Below, in pieces: positions 13,696-21,829 of a stretch of DNA of 23,831 bases. The stretch is from positions 1 to 23,831 of the forward strand of contig DAOUEN010000040.1 in NCBI GenBank assembly GCA_034430415.1, given 5' to 3'. Origin of the DNA: JADFUZ01 sp034430415 (GTDB taxonomy: Bacteria; Chloroflexota; Dehalococcoidia; GIF9; AB-539-J10). Positions within the stretch are counted from its first letter, which is position 1; every line of letters begins with the position of its first letter. The notes beneath the pieces are model-generated. The model had not been told where the DNA came from. It saw only the letters and a list, made by a program, of their open reading frames with translations, and did not search any database. The translations under genes and the position numbers were made by a program.

Positions 13696-13725
13696 TTGCC
13701 AGTCAATGGCCCTCCCTAGTATGAT
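13696..13725 (+). promoter_or_regulatory. Putative promoter of the plus-strand hycI gene
   Basis: TTGCCA (13696-13701) and TATGAT (13720-13725) are separated by 18 bases. The -35 box is back to back with that of the CoADR operon. The start near 13732 leaves a leader of about 34 bases that includes GGGAGGGG. Confidence 0.5.
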
Positions 13726-13765
13726 GTCTGCGGCAGCCGGTCATGGTGGGAGGGGTGCTATAGAC

Positions 13766-14266
13766 ATGAAGGAACTGGTACTGGGCATAGGAAACACCAT
13801 GAAAGGGGATGACGGCGTCGGCCCCTATGTCGTGGGCAGGCTCAACGACCGCCTGTGCTCCCCTGCGGCAACGCCGGACGGCGCCGCAGCGGCAGGACGT
13901 GGAACGGAGAGGTTTGCCATCGACTGCGGCATGGTCCCTGAGAACTACAGCTCGGTGGTGAGACAGCACAGTCCTGACAGGGTGCTGCTGGTGGATGCCG
14001 CTGAGATGGGCCTGCCTCCGGGCTCGTCGCGGATCATACCGCCGGAGAGAGCCGGGGTTATGTGCGTGTCGACCCACAACATGCCGCTGTCGCTGTTCGT
14101 CTCGTATGTGCAGGAGTTCTGCCCCGATGTGGTCCTTGTCGGCATTCAGCCGGAGAGGATGGATCTCGGCGCGGCTATGTGCCGTGAGGTGGTAGAGGCA
14201 GCGGACCGGCTGGCCACGCTGATAGCAGAGGGAAAGCTGAGCGAGATACGGCTACTCGAGACCTGA
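13766..14266 (+). CDS. hycI: HycI-type hydrogenase maturation protease (for group 4 NiFe hydrogenase)
   Basis: A 166-residue endopeptidase that trims the C-terminus of the hydrogenase large subunit after NiFe insertion. It has the metal-binding acid in GIGNTMKGDDGVGP, a second in VLLVDAAEMGLPPG and the His in VSTHNMPLSLFVSYV; IDCGMVPENY is characteristic of the HycI branch. The frame is open upstream, but the ATG at 13766 starts the conserved MKELVLGIGN and follows GGGAGGGG. An Ala/Gly-rich insert (CSPAATPDGAAAAGRG) is unusual. It is the only plus-strand gene, converging on mbhN with a 39-base gap. Its likely target is MbhL, which has a C-terminal extension. Confidence 0.92.
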   Translation: MKELVLGIGNTMKGDDGVGPYVVGRLNDRLCSPAATPDGAAAAGRGTERFAIDCGMVPENYSSVVRQHSPDRVLLVDAAEMGLPPGSSRIIPPERAGVMCVSTHNMPLSLFVSYVQEFCPDVVLVGIQPERMDLGAAMCREVVEAADRLATLIAEGKLSEIRLLET

Positions 14267-14268
14267 TA

Positions 14269-14292
14269 GCTCGGGGCCTGCGCCCGCCGAGC
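14269..14292. terminator. Possible shared terminator hairpin between hycI and mbhN
   Basis: GCTCGG (14269-14274) and CCGAGC (14287-14292) form a GC-rich hairpin in the 39-base gap between two converging genes. No T-run follows on either strand, so it would be weak or Rho-dependent. Confidence 0.35.
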
Positions 14293-14305
14293 CCGGTCCC
14301 TGAGC

Positions 14306-14713
14306 TTATGCAGTTACCACGAGTTCGTCGGCATACTTGTTGTAGCTCGAGAGCAGGAACTCGTTGGTCATGGAAAGCGCCCCCGTGGGGCAGATGTCAT
14401 TACACTGGGCGCAGAAGCAGCACCTGGAGACGAATATCTTGACCTTCTTATCCTCGGGTATGAACTCTATGGCCATGGTGGGGCAGACTTTGATACACAG
14501 CTGACACCCGGTGCATTTCTCCCTGTCATAGGCGATCTTTCCCCTGAACCCGGCATGGACCTCCACCGGGGGTATCAGTGCCGCCTCCCCCTTCTGGACG
14601 CTGCTGAGGAAAGCAGTGGCTGACTTGGGGGCATACCTGGCCGGGAACTTGTTCGTTGCCGGGGTGAGGAAGAGTTGCTTCAGCAGCACTTTCAGCATCT
14701 GCATCTGCATCAT
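14306..14713 (-). CDS. mbhN: Membrane-bound hydrogenase ferredoxin-like subunit N (NuoI-like)
   Basis: A 135-residue protein with two [4Fe-4S] motifs: CTGCQLCIKVCP (C67, C70, C73, C77) and CCFCAQCNDICP (C98, C101, C104, C108, with an extra C99). It is related to NuoI/HycF and accepts electrons from ferredoxin, passing them to MbhJ. Several start codons are possible (M1, M2, M4, M6); I use the longest, which has only a weak GAGG upstream. It is the last gene of the 14-gene operon, 13 bases after mbhM, and holds the final position as in Pyrococcus mbh. Confidence 0.93.
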   Translation of the reverse strand: MMQMQMLKVLLKQLFLTPATNKFPARYAPKSATAFLSSVQKGEAALIPPVEVHAGFRGKIAYDREKCTGCQLCIKVCPTMAIEFIPEDKKVKIFVSRCCFCAQCNDICPTGALSMTNEFLLSSYNKYADELVVTA

Positions 14714-14726
14714 TATATCTTTAGCC

Positions 14727-15731
14727 TCATATCACCAGGTCTAGTCCTATCAGTATCAGGCCCACAAGGCTGACCAGAGTCATGCCCACCAGGTAGAACC
14801 TGCTTGCCTGGTCGATCTTGAACCGTGCCGCCCCTGCGCGGACCATCATGACGCAGATGAACATGATCACGAATACCTTGACCAGGAAGAACAGCGCATC
14901 CACCACGAAGGCGGGAGCCGCTGCGGCGATCCCTATCGCCGGGGAGAGGTTGTACGGGAAAAACAGAGCCACTATCAAGGACACTATAGCGAAGGCCTTT
15001 ATGGCGTTTGCCACGTAGAACATGGCCAGGTTTCTGCCCGAGTACTCCACCAGGAGTCCTCCGGCCAGCTCCGTCTCGGCCTCTGCCACGTCGAAGGGTA
15101 TCTTGGACAGCTCTCCCGGCGTGACCACCATGAGGACGAAGAGCAGGAGCAGCGTTCCTATCACTCCCACGGGCCCCACCAGCCCCCATATGGGGTAGGC
15201 GGCAATGGTGGATAGCATGAACGGGCTGGCGTCGGTCACGAAACCGATGCGCCAGGCGATGGCGACGATAGTCATTGCCAGCGGGAACTCGTAGCTCATC
15301 ATCACCACCATCTCGCGCTGGGCTCCCACGGTGGCGTACGGCGAGCTGGAGGCAAACCCGGCCAATACCAGCGCCAGCGCAGGTATGATGAGCAGGTATA
15401 TCACCACGATGGCATCGCCCGAGCGCTCCAGGAGCGCCGGCTGACCGAACAGAGGGATGTAGAGCAACAGTAGCGCGGCCCCTACAAGACACATGATCGG
15501 GGCAAATCTGAAGAGCTGGGTGATGGACCCGTCCGGTATGATGCTTTCCTTCATAAGGAGTTTCTCTACGTCCCGGAAGGGCTGGACTATGGGGGGCCCT
15601 ATTCTGCCCTGCATGTGGGCCACCAGCTTGCGGTCTATGCCCAGGTAGATAAGCCCGAACAGCGCTCCCAGGCCTGCCAGGATAACCGGCCCGATGATTA
15701 GTGTGGCAATGCTCAGTGGACTACTGGTCAT
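14727..15731 (-). CDS. mbhM: Membrane-bound hydrogenase subunit M (NuoH/HycD-like)
   Basis: A 334-residue polytopic protein with about eight hydrophobic helices, equivalent to NuoH/HycD/EchB. The conserved cytoplasmic loops GIDRKLVAHMQGRIGPP (about 31-47) and PFDVAEAETELAGGLLVEYSG (about 213-233) are clear. This subunit joins the hydrogenase module to the ion-pumping module and contributes to the proton/quinone-like cavity. Its start overlaps the mbhL end by 11 bases. Length and motifs are ordinary for group 4 hydrogenases. Confidence 0.94.
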   Translation of the reverse strand: MTSSPLSIATLIIGPVILAGLGALFGLIYLGIDRKLVAHMQGRIGPPIVQPFRDVEKLLMKESIIPDGSITQLFRFAPIMCLVGAALLLLYIPLFGQPALLERSGDAIVVIYLLIIPALALVLAGFASSSPYATVGAQREMVVMMSYEFPLAMTIVAIAWRIGFVTDASPFMLSTIAAYPIWGLVGPVGVIGTLLLLFVLMVVTPGELSKIPFDVAEAETELAGGLLVEYSGRNLAMFYVANAIKAFAIVSLIVALFFPYNLSPAIGIAAAAPAFVVDALFFLVKVFVIMFICVMMVRAGAARFKIDQASRFYLVGMTLVSLVGLILIGLDLVI

Positions 15732-16977
15732 GAGATTCAGCCTCTATCTTCCTCGTTTTCTCAACGGAAAGCCTGTGTAGTTCCTCATCAGTCAGAACGA
15801 AGCGCTTTTCGTTCTTCCTGTCGACAACTATCGCCCTGTTGGTGCAGGACATGCAGGGATCGATGGATGCGAAGGCTATGGGCACATCGGCAATCTGCGC
15901 CGTCATCAGTATCGTTGGTATTGACATAAGATTGGGATACGTGGGAGCCCGTATCTTCCAGGTGGCCAGATGGTCGCTGTCGGCCTGCATACGGACGTAG
16001 TGTATGACCTCTCCCCTGGGCGCTTCGGCCCGGCCGACGCCCTCGCCCCCGGCTTTCTTCAGCATGTTCAAGAGCTTCGCCGGCTTCGGCTCGGCGAGTA
16101 TGGCCCCGGGCGGCATCTGTACCAGACACTGCTCTATGATTTCGATGGACTGTTTGACCTCCAGCAGGCGGACGATGATCCGGTCATACACATCGCCCAC
16201 CACGGTTCCGGTAAGCTGGTCCGGGGTAACCGCTTTGACTTCCATGTCGGCGTAGGCGCTGTAAGGCTGGTCCTGCCTCACATCCTTGGGCACCCCGCTG
16301 GCCCTGGTAGTTGGGCCGACGGCCAGCAGCTTGAGGGCGTCTTCGGTGGGCAGGATACCCACGTTACGCGTACGCATCTTCACTGTGATGTCATCCAAAA
16401 ACACCGTCTTCAACTGGCCGAATATGGACTTGTAGTACTCCAGGGACTGTCTGATTCTGGGAAACTGCTCCTCTGTGATATCTCTTCTGACCCCACCGAT
16501 CTGGTACATGGCCTTGGTCACCCGGTTTCCGGTGATGAACTCCATCAGGTCCATTATCTCTTCTCTGACCCGCCAGACCAGGTGGAAAATGCTGTCGAAT
16601 CCTATCTCATGAGCGGCGACGCCTGCCCATAGCAGGTGGGAGTGTATTCGCTCCATCTCCGCGGCGATCACCCTGACATACTCCGCCCGCGCCGGTGGGT
16701 CTATTCCAGCAGCTTGTTCCACCGCCATGACGTAGGCGAAGGGGTGGCATAGATTGCAGATACCGCACACCCGCTCGGCCAAGTATATGTTCTGGATAGC
16801 ATTGTTTCTATTGGTGCCAATCCACTCTATGCCGCGGTGGACCTGTCCCACGGCGACATCTACATCCACAATCTCCTCGCCGTCGACGGTTAGGTCAAGC
16901 CGGATAGGTTCCTTCAGGGCCGGGTGGATTGGGCCCACGGGTATGGTGTATCTCAGTGTCGTGGCACCTGAGGTCAT
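15721..16977 (-). CDS. mbhL: NiFe hydrogenase large subunit L, group 4
   Basis: A 418-residue catalytic subunit related to HycE/EchE/NuoD. All four NiFe ligand cysteines are present: L1 ERVCGICNLCH (C71, C74) and L2 DPCMSCTNR (C375, C378). This separates it from Mbx/Mbs-type relatives that lack ligands. L1 has an additional C77 just before H78. A 37-residue extension follows R381, which a HycI-type protease should remove after metal insertion; a hycI gene lies close by. It should reduce protons to H2 with electrons from ferredoxin, and could run in reverse. The ATG overlaps mbhK by 4 bases (ATGA). Confidence 0.96.
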   Translation of the reverse strand: MTSGATTLRYTIPVGPIHPALKEPIRLDLTVDGEEIVDVDVAVGQVHRGIEWIGTNRNNAIQNIYLAERVCGICNLCHPFAYVMAVEQAAGIDPPARAEYVRVIAAEMERIHSHLLWAGVAAHEIGFDSIFHLVWRVREEIMDLMEFITGNRVTKAMYQIGGVRRDITEEQFPRIRQSLEYYKSIFGQLKTVFLDDITVKMRTRNVGILPTEDALKLLAVGPTTRASGVPKDVRQDQPYSAYADMEVKAVTPDQLTGTVVGDVYDRIIVRLLEVKQSIEIIEQCLVQMPPGAILAEPKPAKLLNMLKKAGGEGVGRAEAPRGEVIHYVRMQADSDHLATWKIRAPTYPNLMSIPTILMTAQIADVPIAFASIDPCMSCTNRAIVVDRKNEKRFVLTDEELHRLSVEKTRKIEAESHDQ

Positions 16978-17510
16978 TGCTGCTGCCTCCCGGGCAGGAC
17001 TCTAAGAAGGTCTGTCGGTGCGGTCTCATCTTTTCTCCAGGGGTAGACGCCTTCCGGGAAATCGTCAGGTATGAATAGGCGTCTGCCGTCGGGGATGTCC
17101 ACTACCTCCACTCCCATCATCTCCTGGGTCTCGCGCTCGGTGAACAGCGCGCCTGGGATGATGTCCGTGATTGTCGGTACGCTCAAATCACTCTTGGGCA
17201 GATCGACACGCAGACCCAGTGAGATCTCCTGCAGGTGACGCCCGTAATATATGGTGAAGTGATATATGAGCTCGACCTCATCTCCCAGGTCTGCCGAGGA
17301 GATTATCGCCAGGTGAGGGTATTCCTGTATCTCGCAGAGGTGCTGCACCGCCCTCCGCAGGACCTCCCGCTTCAGGTCTATCCATATCGAGGTGAAGATG
17401 TTCTTCTTGACTGCGACCTCTCTCCGATAGATCTTCGAATCGATGACGCCGTCCTCGAGGACAGCCTTGAAGCTGTCAACTATCTGTTCGGGACTTAGCA
17501 CTTCGTTCAT
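16974..17510 (-). CDS. mbhK: Membrane-bound hydrogenase subunit K (NuoC-like)
   Basis: A 178-residue soluble subunit of the NuoC / 30-kDa complex I family. The family segment FTERETQEMMGVEVVDIPD followed by LFIPDDFPEGVYPWRKDE is intact. It has no cofactor motif and serves as a structural link on the peripheral arm. It lies between J and L, the mbh order, and overlaps both neighbours by 4 bases (ATGA), indicating strict translational coupling. Confidence 0.93.
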   Translation of the reverse strand: MNEVLSPEQIVDSFKAVLEDGVIDSKIYRREVAVKKNIFTSIWIDLKREVLRRAVQHLCEIQEYPHLAIISSADLGDEVELIYHFTIYYGRHLQEISLGLRVDLPKSDLSVPTITDIIPGALFTERETQEMMGVEVVDIPDGRRLFIPDDFPEGVYPWRKDETAPTDLLRVLPGRQQQ

Positions 17511-17941
17511 GTCGTAACTGGCTCCTGTGCCTTCTCCAGCTTTAACCAGGCTTTGACCACGCCCTCAATGATTGCCTCAGGCCTCGGAGGGCATCCCGGC
17601 ACGTATACGTCCACCGGTATGCACTGGTCGATGGGTCCTATCAGGTTATACGACTCGTGGAACACGCCGCCCTCGGTACCGCAGCTACCAACCACCATAA
17701 CCATCTTGGGTTCCGGCACTTGCGCATACACGCGCTTGAGCCTCGACTCCATTTGCCTCGTCACCGGGCCGGTAACCAGCAGCACGTCCGCATGGCGTGG
17801 TGAGCCAACGAGGACTATTCCAAAACGCTCGGCATCATACCGGGGAGTCAGCGCGGCGAGGATCTCGATGTCGCAGCCGTTGCACGACCCCGTGTTGAGG
17901 TGATACACCCACAGGGCTCTCTTGAATGAGTCAAGGCCCAT
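17507..17941 (-). CDS. mbhJ: NiFe hydrogenase small subunit J (NuoB-like)
   Basis: A 144-residue electron-transfer subunit of the NuoB/HycG family, with ligands of the proximal [4Fe-4S] cluster in CNGC (C20, C23), GSCG (C87) and PGCPPRPEAI (C117). It has only this cluster domain, as in other group 4 hydrogenases, unlike the longer small subunits of uptake hydrogenases. AGGAG is 4 bases from the ATG. The gap to mbhI is 34 bases, the largest break in the middle of the operon, marking the border between membrane linker and hydrogenase module. Confidence 0.95.
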   Translation of the reverse strand: MGLDSFKRALWVYHLNTGSCNGCDIEILAALTPRYDAERFGIVLVGSPRHADVLLVTGPVTRQMESRLKRVYAQVPEPKMVMVVGSCGTEGGVFHESYNLIGPIDQCIPVDVYVPGCPPRPEAIIEGVVKAWLKLEKAQEPVTT

Positions 17942-17975
17942 ATTCTCTCCTCATGCTGCTGTCCATGCGACTAAG

Positions 17976-18308
17976 CTAGACCATTCCGGCGATAAATACT
18001 ATCACCGCAGTTATGGCCACCACGGAGGTGAACCAGATTATGTAGTCGTTTATTATTCCCGTGTGCGCGTTCATGGTAGTCTCGTAATACCGCTTGAGGG
18101 CCTGGAAGAAACCCCAGTACATGTTGTGAGCCCTTATGTGCCGCTTGTCCGGCTCGGGTGCCTCTTCCCCGGCCAGGAATACCTGCGTTTGGGCCGTGCC
18201 CTCCTTGTACCTCGCCTCTCCCCGGCTTCTGAAGAAGTAGGCCACCGCCCCCAGGATCAGGAAGGCTACTACCAGGACAATGGGGCTCCACGTGCTGAGG
18301 CTTGCCAC
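17976..18308 (-). CDS. mbhI: Membrane-bound hydrogenase subunit I (two-helix linker)
   Basis: A 110-residue protein with two hydrophobic helices (about 8-25 and 90-109) and a polar middle (HIRAHNMYWGFFQALKRYYETTMNAHTG). Position H-I-J and length match MbhI of Pyrococcus, where this small subunit links the Mrp-like and hydrogenase modules. Identification rests mostly on position and size. The GTG start at 18308 directly abuts the mbhH TAA stop, with GGGAGGAG upstream. Confidence 0.8.
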   Translation of the reverse strand: MASLSTWSPIVLVVAFLILGAVAYFFRSRGEARYKEGTAQTQVFLAGEEAPEPDKRHIRAHNMYWGFFQALKRYYETTMNAHTGIINDYIIWFTSVVAITAVIVFIAGMV

Positions 18309-19874
18309 TTACGCTCCTCCCATGACTGCGCCGATATATCCCGCCTGGTCGATCAAGGCGTCTGTAGCTGGAGTAACGATGGTATCGACAACCAGGCTGG
18401 GGAACAGGCTGAAGAAAACGATGGCGACGGCCAGGATACCCATGCCTATCAGCATTGGCTTCGGCACCTCTCTCACGTTGTCGTGCTGGGGCAGGGCTGG
18501 CCCGGTGAATGCTGACTGGAAAGCCTTGGTAAAGGAGGCCAGCGTCAGAATCGACACCAGCATAGCTATCACCGCCAGCACGGGGCTGAAATTGTATACC
18601 GACTCATAGATCATAAGTTTCGAGGTGAACCCGTTGAAGGGAGGGACTCCCGATATGGCCAGAGCCCCGATGATGAAGAATATGGCGGTGTACCTCATAT
18701 TGCGGAACATTCCCCCCATCTTGTTGAGGTCCCTGGTGCCCAGCGCGAAGAACAGGGCCTCCGCGGTCAGGAACAGCAGGCCTTTGTACAGGGCATTGTT
18801 GATTATGTGGAAGATGCCCCCGCTTATGGCCTCTCTTCCGTAGCTGGCCAGGGCCTGCGGATCGGCCAGCACCGCCAGGCCGACTCCTATGCCGAGCAGC
18901 ATGTAGCCGCTCTGAGATATTGCGTGGTAGGCCATCAGGCGCTTGATGTCCGACTGATGGACCGCCATGGTGACTCCAACGAACATGCTCAACACGCCCA
19001 GGATTATCACTATCCATCCTATGGACAGGGTGTCGAGAGAGACCCCGTAGAGGCTGAAAAGGACCCGGAACAGGCCGTACAGACAGGCCTGGCTGGCCAC
19101 GTAGATCATAGGAGTGGTGCCGGCGGGAGCCACGCTGTAGGTGTCCGGGGCCCACATGTGGAGAGGAACGCTGGCCAGCTTCATAGCCAGCGCTACCACC
19201 AGCAGCGCCAGAGCTATCTTGTCCAGGGCCGTGTACTGTATCGCCTGGGCTAGGGCAGCCATGCTCAGCAGGTTATACTGGGCGTAGAGGATGCCCACGG
19301 CGAACAGGACTACCAGCGCCCCGACTGCTGATATAACGATATACTTGAATCCACCCTCGGTGGCGTCTCCGAACCTTGTCCTGAACGCCGCCAGGGCTGC
19401 CCCGGAGATCGACAGTATCTCCAGGAAGACAAAGAAATTGAACATATCCCCGGTGAACTCCAGTCCCAGCATGCCCACGGCCAACAGGAGGAGCAGGGTA
19501 TAGAACCTGTCTCCGCCCGTCTCCTGCTTCATGAAGGAGATGGAGTAGATGGCCCCCGCCAGGGAGATGGTGGTGGTTATGATGCCCATGAATACGGACA
19601 TGGCGTCCACTTCCAGGATTATGCGTACGGGCACCATATAGTGCTCCGGTATGGTGAGGTCGGTGGCGGCTGCACCCAGGGTATAGACATGAAGTCCGTT
19701 GAGGTAGATATCTCTGGCCAGGATTATCACCAGGAACTCTGCCAGGGCCAGGGCACCTATGACGACTGTATTCCTGGCTTTGTCGCCAACCTTGCCCACC
19801 AGCGGGACTATGAATGCCGCCAGCAGCGGGATGGCTATCGCCAGTATGGAAGAATGCGTCACCAAGCTATCCAA
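18309..19874 (-). CDS. mbhH: Mrp/NuoN-type ion-translocating subunit H (MrpD-like)
   Basis: A 521-residue proton-conducting antiporter subunit with about 14 helices. Conserved parts are TGDMFNFFVFLEILSISGAAL (E152) and MKLASVPLHMWAPDTYSVAP (K232), the Glu and Lys of the half-channel network in NuoL/M/N and MrpD. Only one large antiporter-like subunit exists in the operon; MrpA-like is reduced to MbhD/E. That is the Mbh arrangement rather than Mbx/Mbs, which have extra ones. The start is TTG at 19874, with AAAGGA upstream inside the end of mbhG. Confidence 0.95.
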   Translation of the reverse strand: MDSLVTHSSILAIAIPLLAAFIVPLVGKVGDKARNTVVIGALALAEFLVIILARDIYLNGLHVYTLGAAATDLTIPEHYMVPVRIILEVDAMSVFMGIITTTISLAGAIYSISFMKQETGGDRFYTLLLLLAVGMLGLEFTGDMFNFFVFLEILSISGAALAAFRTRFGDATEGGFKYIVISAVGALVVLFAVGILYAQYNLLSMAALAQAIQYTALDKIALALLVVALAMKLASVPLHMWAPDTYSVAPAGTTPMIYVASQACLYGLFRVLFSLYGVSLDTLSIGWIVIILGVLSMFVGVTMAVHQSDIKRLMAYHAISQSGYMLLGIGVGLAVLADPQALASYGREAISGGIFHIINNALYKGLLFLTAEALFFALGTRDLNKMGGMFRNMRYTAIFFIIGALAISGVPPFNGFTSKLMIYESVYNFSPVLAVIAMLVSILTLASFTKAFQSAFTGPALPQHDNVREVPKPMLIGMGILAVAIVFFSLFPSLVVDTIVTPATDALIDQAGYIGAVMGGA

Positions 19875-19878
19875 GTCG

Positions 19879-20235
19879 CTATCCTTTCAGTCTCCTGGAC
19901 TTCTCCGCATCTATGTCTCCGGTATGTCGATAGGTGAGCATTATCAGGGAGAGCATCAGGGCGGTGGTGGCTACGCCGATAACGATGCTGGTCAGGGTGA
20001 GAGCTTGAGGAACGGGCAGCACCATGACTCCCTCAGGAGCGTGAGTGAAGATCGGCACAATTCCTCCGGTCCGGTATCCCAGGCTGACCAGGAACAGGTT
20101 GACCCCCGATTCCATGATAACAATGCCCATCACCAGCTTTATCAGGTTCCTCTGGGTCAGGATGATGAATAAGCCGATGCTGATAAGCGCCACCACGGCC
20201 AGGAAGGGGATATTGAAGGGAAGACCTGCTGTCAT
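19879..20235 (-). CDS. mbhG: Mrp-like subunit G (MrpC/NuoK-like)
   Basis: A 118-residue membrane protein with three helices, of the MrpC/NuoK family (IGLFIILTQRNLIKLVMGIVIMESGVNLFLVS has the typical NuoK-like Glu and Asn). The frame extends upstream to 20352, but that part is antisense-like and lacks similarity; the ATG at 20235 overlaps the mbhF stop as ATGA and gives the family N-terminus MTAGLPFNIPFL. It is a component of the sodium/proton part of the complex. Confidence 0.93.
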   Translation of the reverse strand: MTAGLPFNIPFLAVVALISIGLFIILTQRNLIKLVMGIVIMESGVNLFLVSLGYRTGGIVPIFTHAPEGVMVLPVPQALTLTSIVIGVATTALMLSLIMLTYRHTGDIDAEKSRRLKG

Positions 20236-20693
20236 TCCTCCACCTCTATTCCGCTGGACGCAAGCGCCATGACCAGGAGGATTGCCGACAGTCCGCCCAG
20301 GACTTTCAGGCCTACGCCTATGTTCATCAAGGGAACCACTCCCCCGGTCCACAGGTCCCCGGGATTGGAGCCTGAGGCTGGGATGTTGCCGAATACAGCG
20401 GAGCCGGCGAGGAAGTTGAAGAAGAATATGGTAGCCAGGCCGCCGAACGCCAGTCCGATGAATATCAACGCCCCGGCGCTTTCCAGGACCGAAAGGTGGT
20501 GTTCCTTCAGTCTCTTCTGGACGCTGGCGGAGCCGAAGGCGACTATGATCATAGCCACGCCGGAGGCGAACACAGCGCCTCCCTGGAATCCGCCGCCCGG
20601 GCTTATGTGTCCGTGCAGGATGATATACAGGCCGAAGATGAAGACGAGCGGAATCAGGATGTTGGACATGGTGCGCACTATCTTCGACATCAC
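20232..20693 (-). CDS. mbhF: Mrp-like subunit F (MrpB-like)
   Basis: A 153-residue membrane protein of the MrpB family. The hallmark GHISPGGGFQGGAVFASG appears near residue 29 within four predicted helices. The frame begins GTG ATG (20693, 20690), either could start. It overlaps mbhG by 4 bases and lies 6 bases after the mbhE stop. The loop between helices 3 and 4 (AVFGNIPASGSNPGDLWTGGVVPLMNI) is also family-typical. Confidence 0.93.
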   Translation of the reverse strand: MMSKIVRTMSNILIPLVFIFGLYIILHGHISPGGGFQGGAVFASGVAMIIVAFGSASVQKRLKEHHLSVLESAGALIFIGLAFGGLATIFFFNFLAGSAVFGNIPASGSNPGDLWTGGVVPLMNIGVGLKVLGGLSAILLVMALASSGIEVEE

Positions 20694-20699
20694 GGTTAT

Positions 20700-20972
20700 C
20701 TAGCTCTCCCTCTTCTTCACGGCTCTGAACAGCATGACCACTCCGGTCACTGCCGTGAACAACACGGTAGCCTCGCCCAGGGTGTCGAAGCCCCTGTAGT
20801 CGAAAAGCACAGCAGCCACCACGTTGTTCGTTCCCGTCTCAGCCTGCGAGTTCTCTATCATGTAGTCGTCCATCTGGGATGGAGGCTGGCCGAAGGGATG
20901 GATGAGGAAGGCCGCTGCCACCAGCAAACCGACGATGACTACCAGGGATACCGCTACGGCCGCTCTTCTCAT
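20700..20972 (-). CDS. mbhE: Mrp-like subunit E (MrpA C-terminal / MrpB-related fragment)
   Basis: A 90-residue membrane protein with two helices (about 4-25 and 64-84). The central motif NVVAAVLFDYRGFDTLGEATVLF is conserved in MbhE and the corresponding part of MrpA/MrpB, and its position between D and F agrees. It works as part of the sodium-translocating module. It is separated from mbhD by 8 bases. Confidence 0.9.
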   Translation of the reverse strand: MRRAAVAVSLVVIVGLLVAAAFLIHPFGQPPSQMDDYMIENSQAETGTNNVVAAVLFDYRGFDTLGEATVLFTAVTGVVMLFRAVKKRES

Positions 20973-20980
20973 CTTCTATC

Positions 20981-21223
20981 CTAAGTACGCTTCGTTGACC
21001 TTATTGCCAGGACGAATATGGCTGTGGTGATAGCTGCTCCTATCCCTGCCTCGGCGATGGCCACATCGGGGGCTTGAAGCAGATAGAACTCCAGGGCCAG
21101 GAGCAGGCTGAGTGCAGCCAGGGCCAGGGTGGCATAGATGAGGTCTTTGAACCTGCCCACGAATACTGCACATACCACTATCAGTATGGGCACAAGCACG
21201 TGCAGGATTCCTGCCTCAGTCAT
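20981..21223 (-). CDS. mbhD: Mrp-like subunit D (DUF4040-type)
   Basis: An 80-residue, three-helix membrane protein that matches the C-terminal piece of MrpA found as a separate MbhD. The conserved string LQAPDVAIAEAGIGAAITTAIFVLA is clear (about 48-72), with the acidic residues D53 and E58. It overlaps the end of mbhC by 8 bases. It belongs to the sodium-binding region of Mbh complexes. Confidence 0.92.
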   Translation of the reverse strand: MTEAGILHVLVPILIVVCAVFVGRFKDLIYATLALAALSLLLALEFYLLQAPDVAIAEAGIGAAITTAIFVLAIRSTKRT

Positions 21224-21572
21224 GCCTCTCTCCCTCGAGATCGTCCACTACTGCCCTGGCGGGCTTGATTCCACTGCGGTGCGCAGCTCTGGCGATGGCG
21301 TGGGCGCTGGTGGGGTTGGTCAACAGGACACACACCATGGCGATGAGTGCATGCAGGGTGAGCACCGATTGGGAGGAAGACAGGCCTTCCGCTCCCCAGA
21401 TACCGGCGGACTGTATCATTACGGCCGCAATCAGGAATATGGCGCCGAAAGTGGTGCATTTCGTTGCGGCGTGCAGCCTGGTATAAACGTCGGGGAAGCG
21501 GTGAAGGCCGATTACTCCCACCAGGTTGAAGAAGCACCCTATACCTATGAATATGTAGACGATCGGGCTCAT
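21216..21572 (-). CDS. mbhC: Mrp-like subunit C (MrpG-like)
   Basis: A 118-residue membrane protein of the MrpG family with three helices. The signature FNLVGVIGLHRFPDVYTRLHAATKCTTFGAIFLI is intact, followed by a hydrophilic C-terminal tail. It starts 5 bases after mbhB and overlaps mbhD. Confidence 0.93.
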   Translation of the reverse strand: MSPIVYIFIGIGCFFNLVGVIGLHRFPDVYTRLHAATKCTTFGAIFLIAAVMIQSAGIWGAEGLSSSQSVLTLHALIAMVCVLLTNPTSAHAIARAAHRSGIKPARAVVDDLEGERHD

Positions 21573-21577
21573 GGTCC

Positions 21578-21829
21578 CTAGAACTTCCCCTTCTCGATGT
21601 ACTTGGCTATGTAGAGCGTGGTAATGAAAGACAGCAGGGCATAGACGATGGCCACATCGACAAATATGACCTCGTCAAATGCGGCTCCCAGCACAACCAT
21701 GGAGACCACCACCAGCGTATTGATGGTGTCCAGCCCCACTATGCGACTCGGGGCCTTGGGCCCCAGAATCAGCCTCACCAGGGATACGATTATGCAGACG
21801 CCCAGGAATAGGGCTACGGCCACCCACAT
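21578..21829 (-). CDS. mbhB: Mrp-like subunit B (MrpF-like)
   Basis: An 83-residue protein with three helices of the MrpF family (LVRLILGPKAPSRIVGLDTINTLVV, then VDVAIVYALLSFITTLYIAKYIEKG). Its ATG shares one base with the mbhA stop (TAATG), so it is translationally coupled. Part of the antiporter-like module. Confidence 0.93.
   Translation of the reverse strand: MWVAVALFLGVCIIVSLVRLILGPKAPSRIVGLDTINTLVVVSMVVLGAAFDEVIFVDVAIVYALLSFITTLYIAKYIEKGKF

Noticed and set aside
20236..20352. Upstream extension of the mbhG frame by 39 codons
   Set aside because: It overlaps conserved mbhF coding sequence; the ATG overlapping the mbhF stop gives the family N-terminus.
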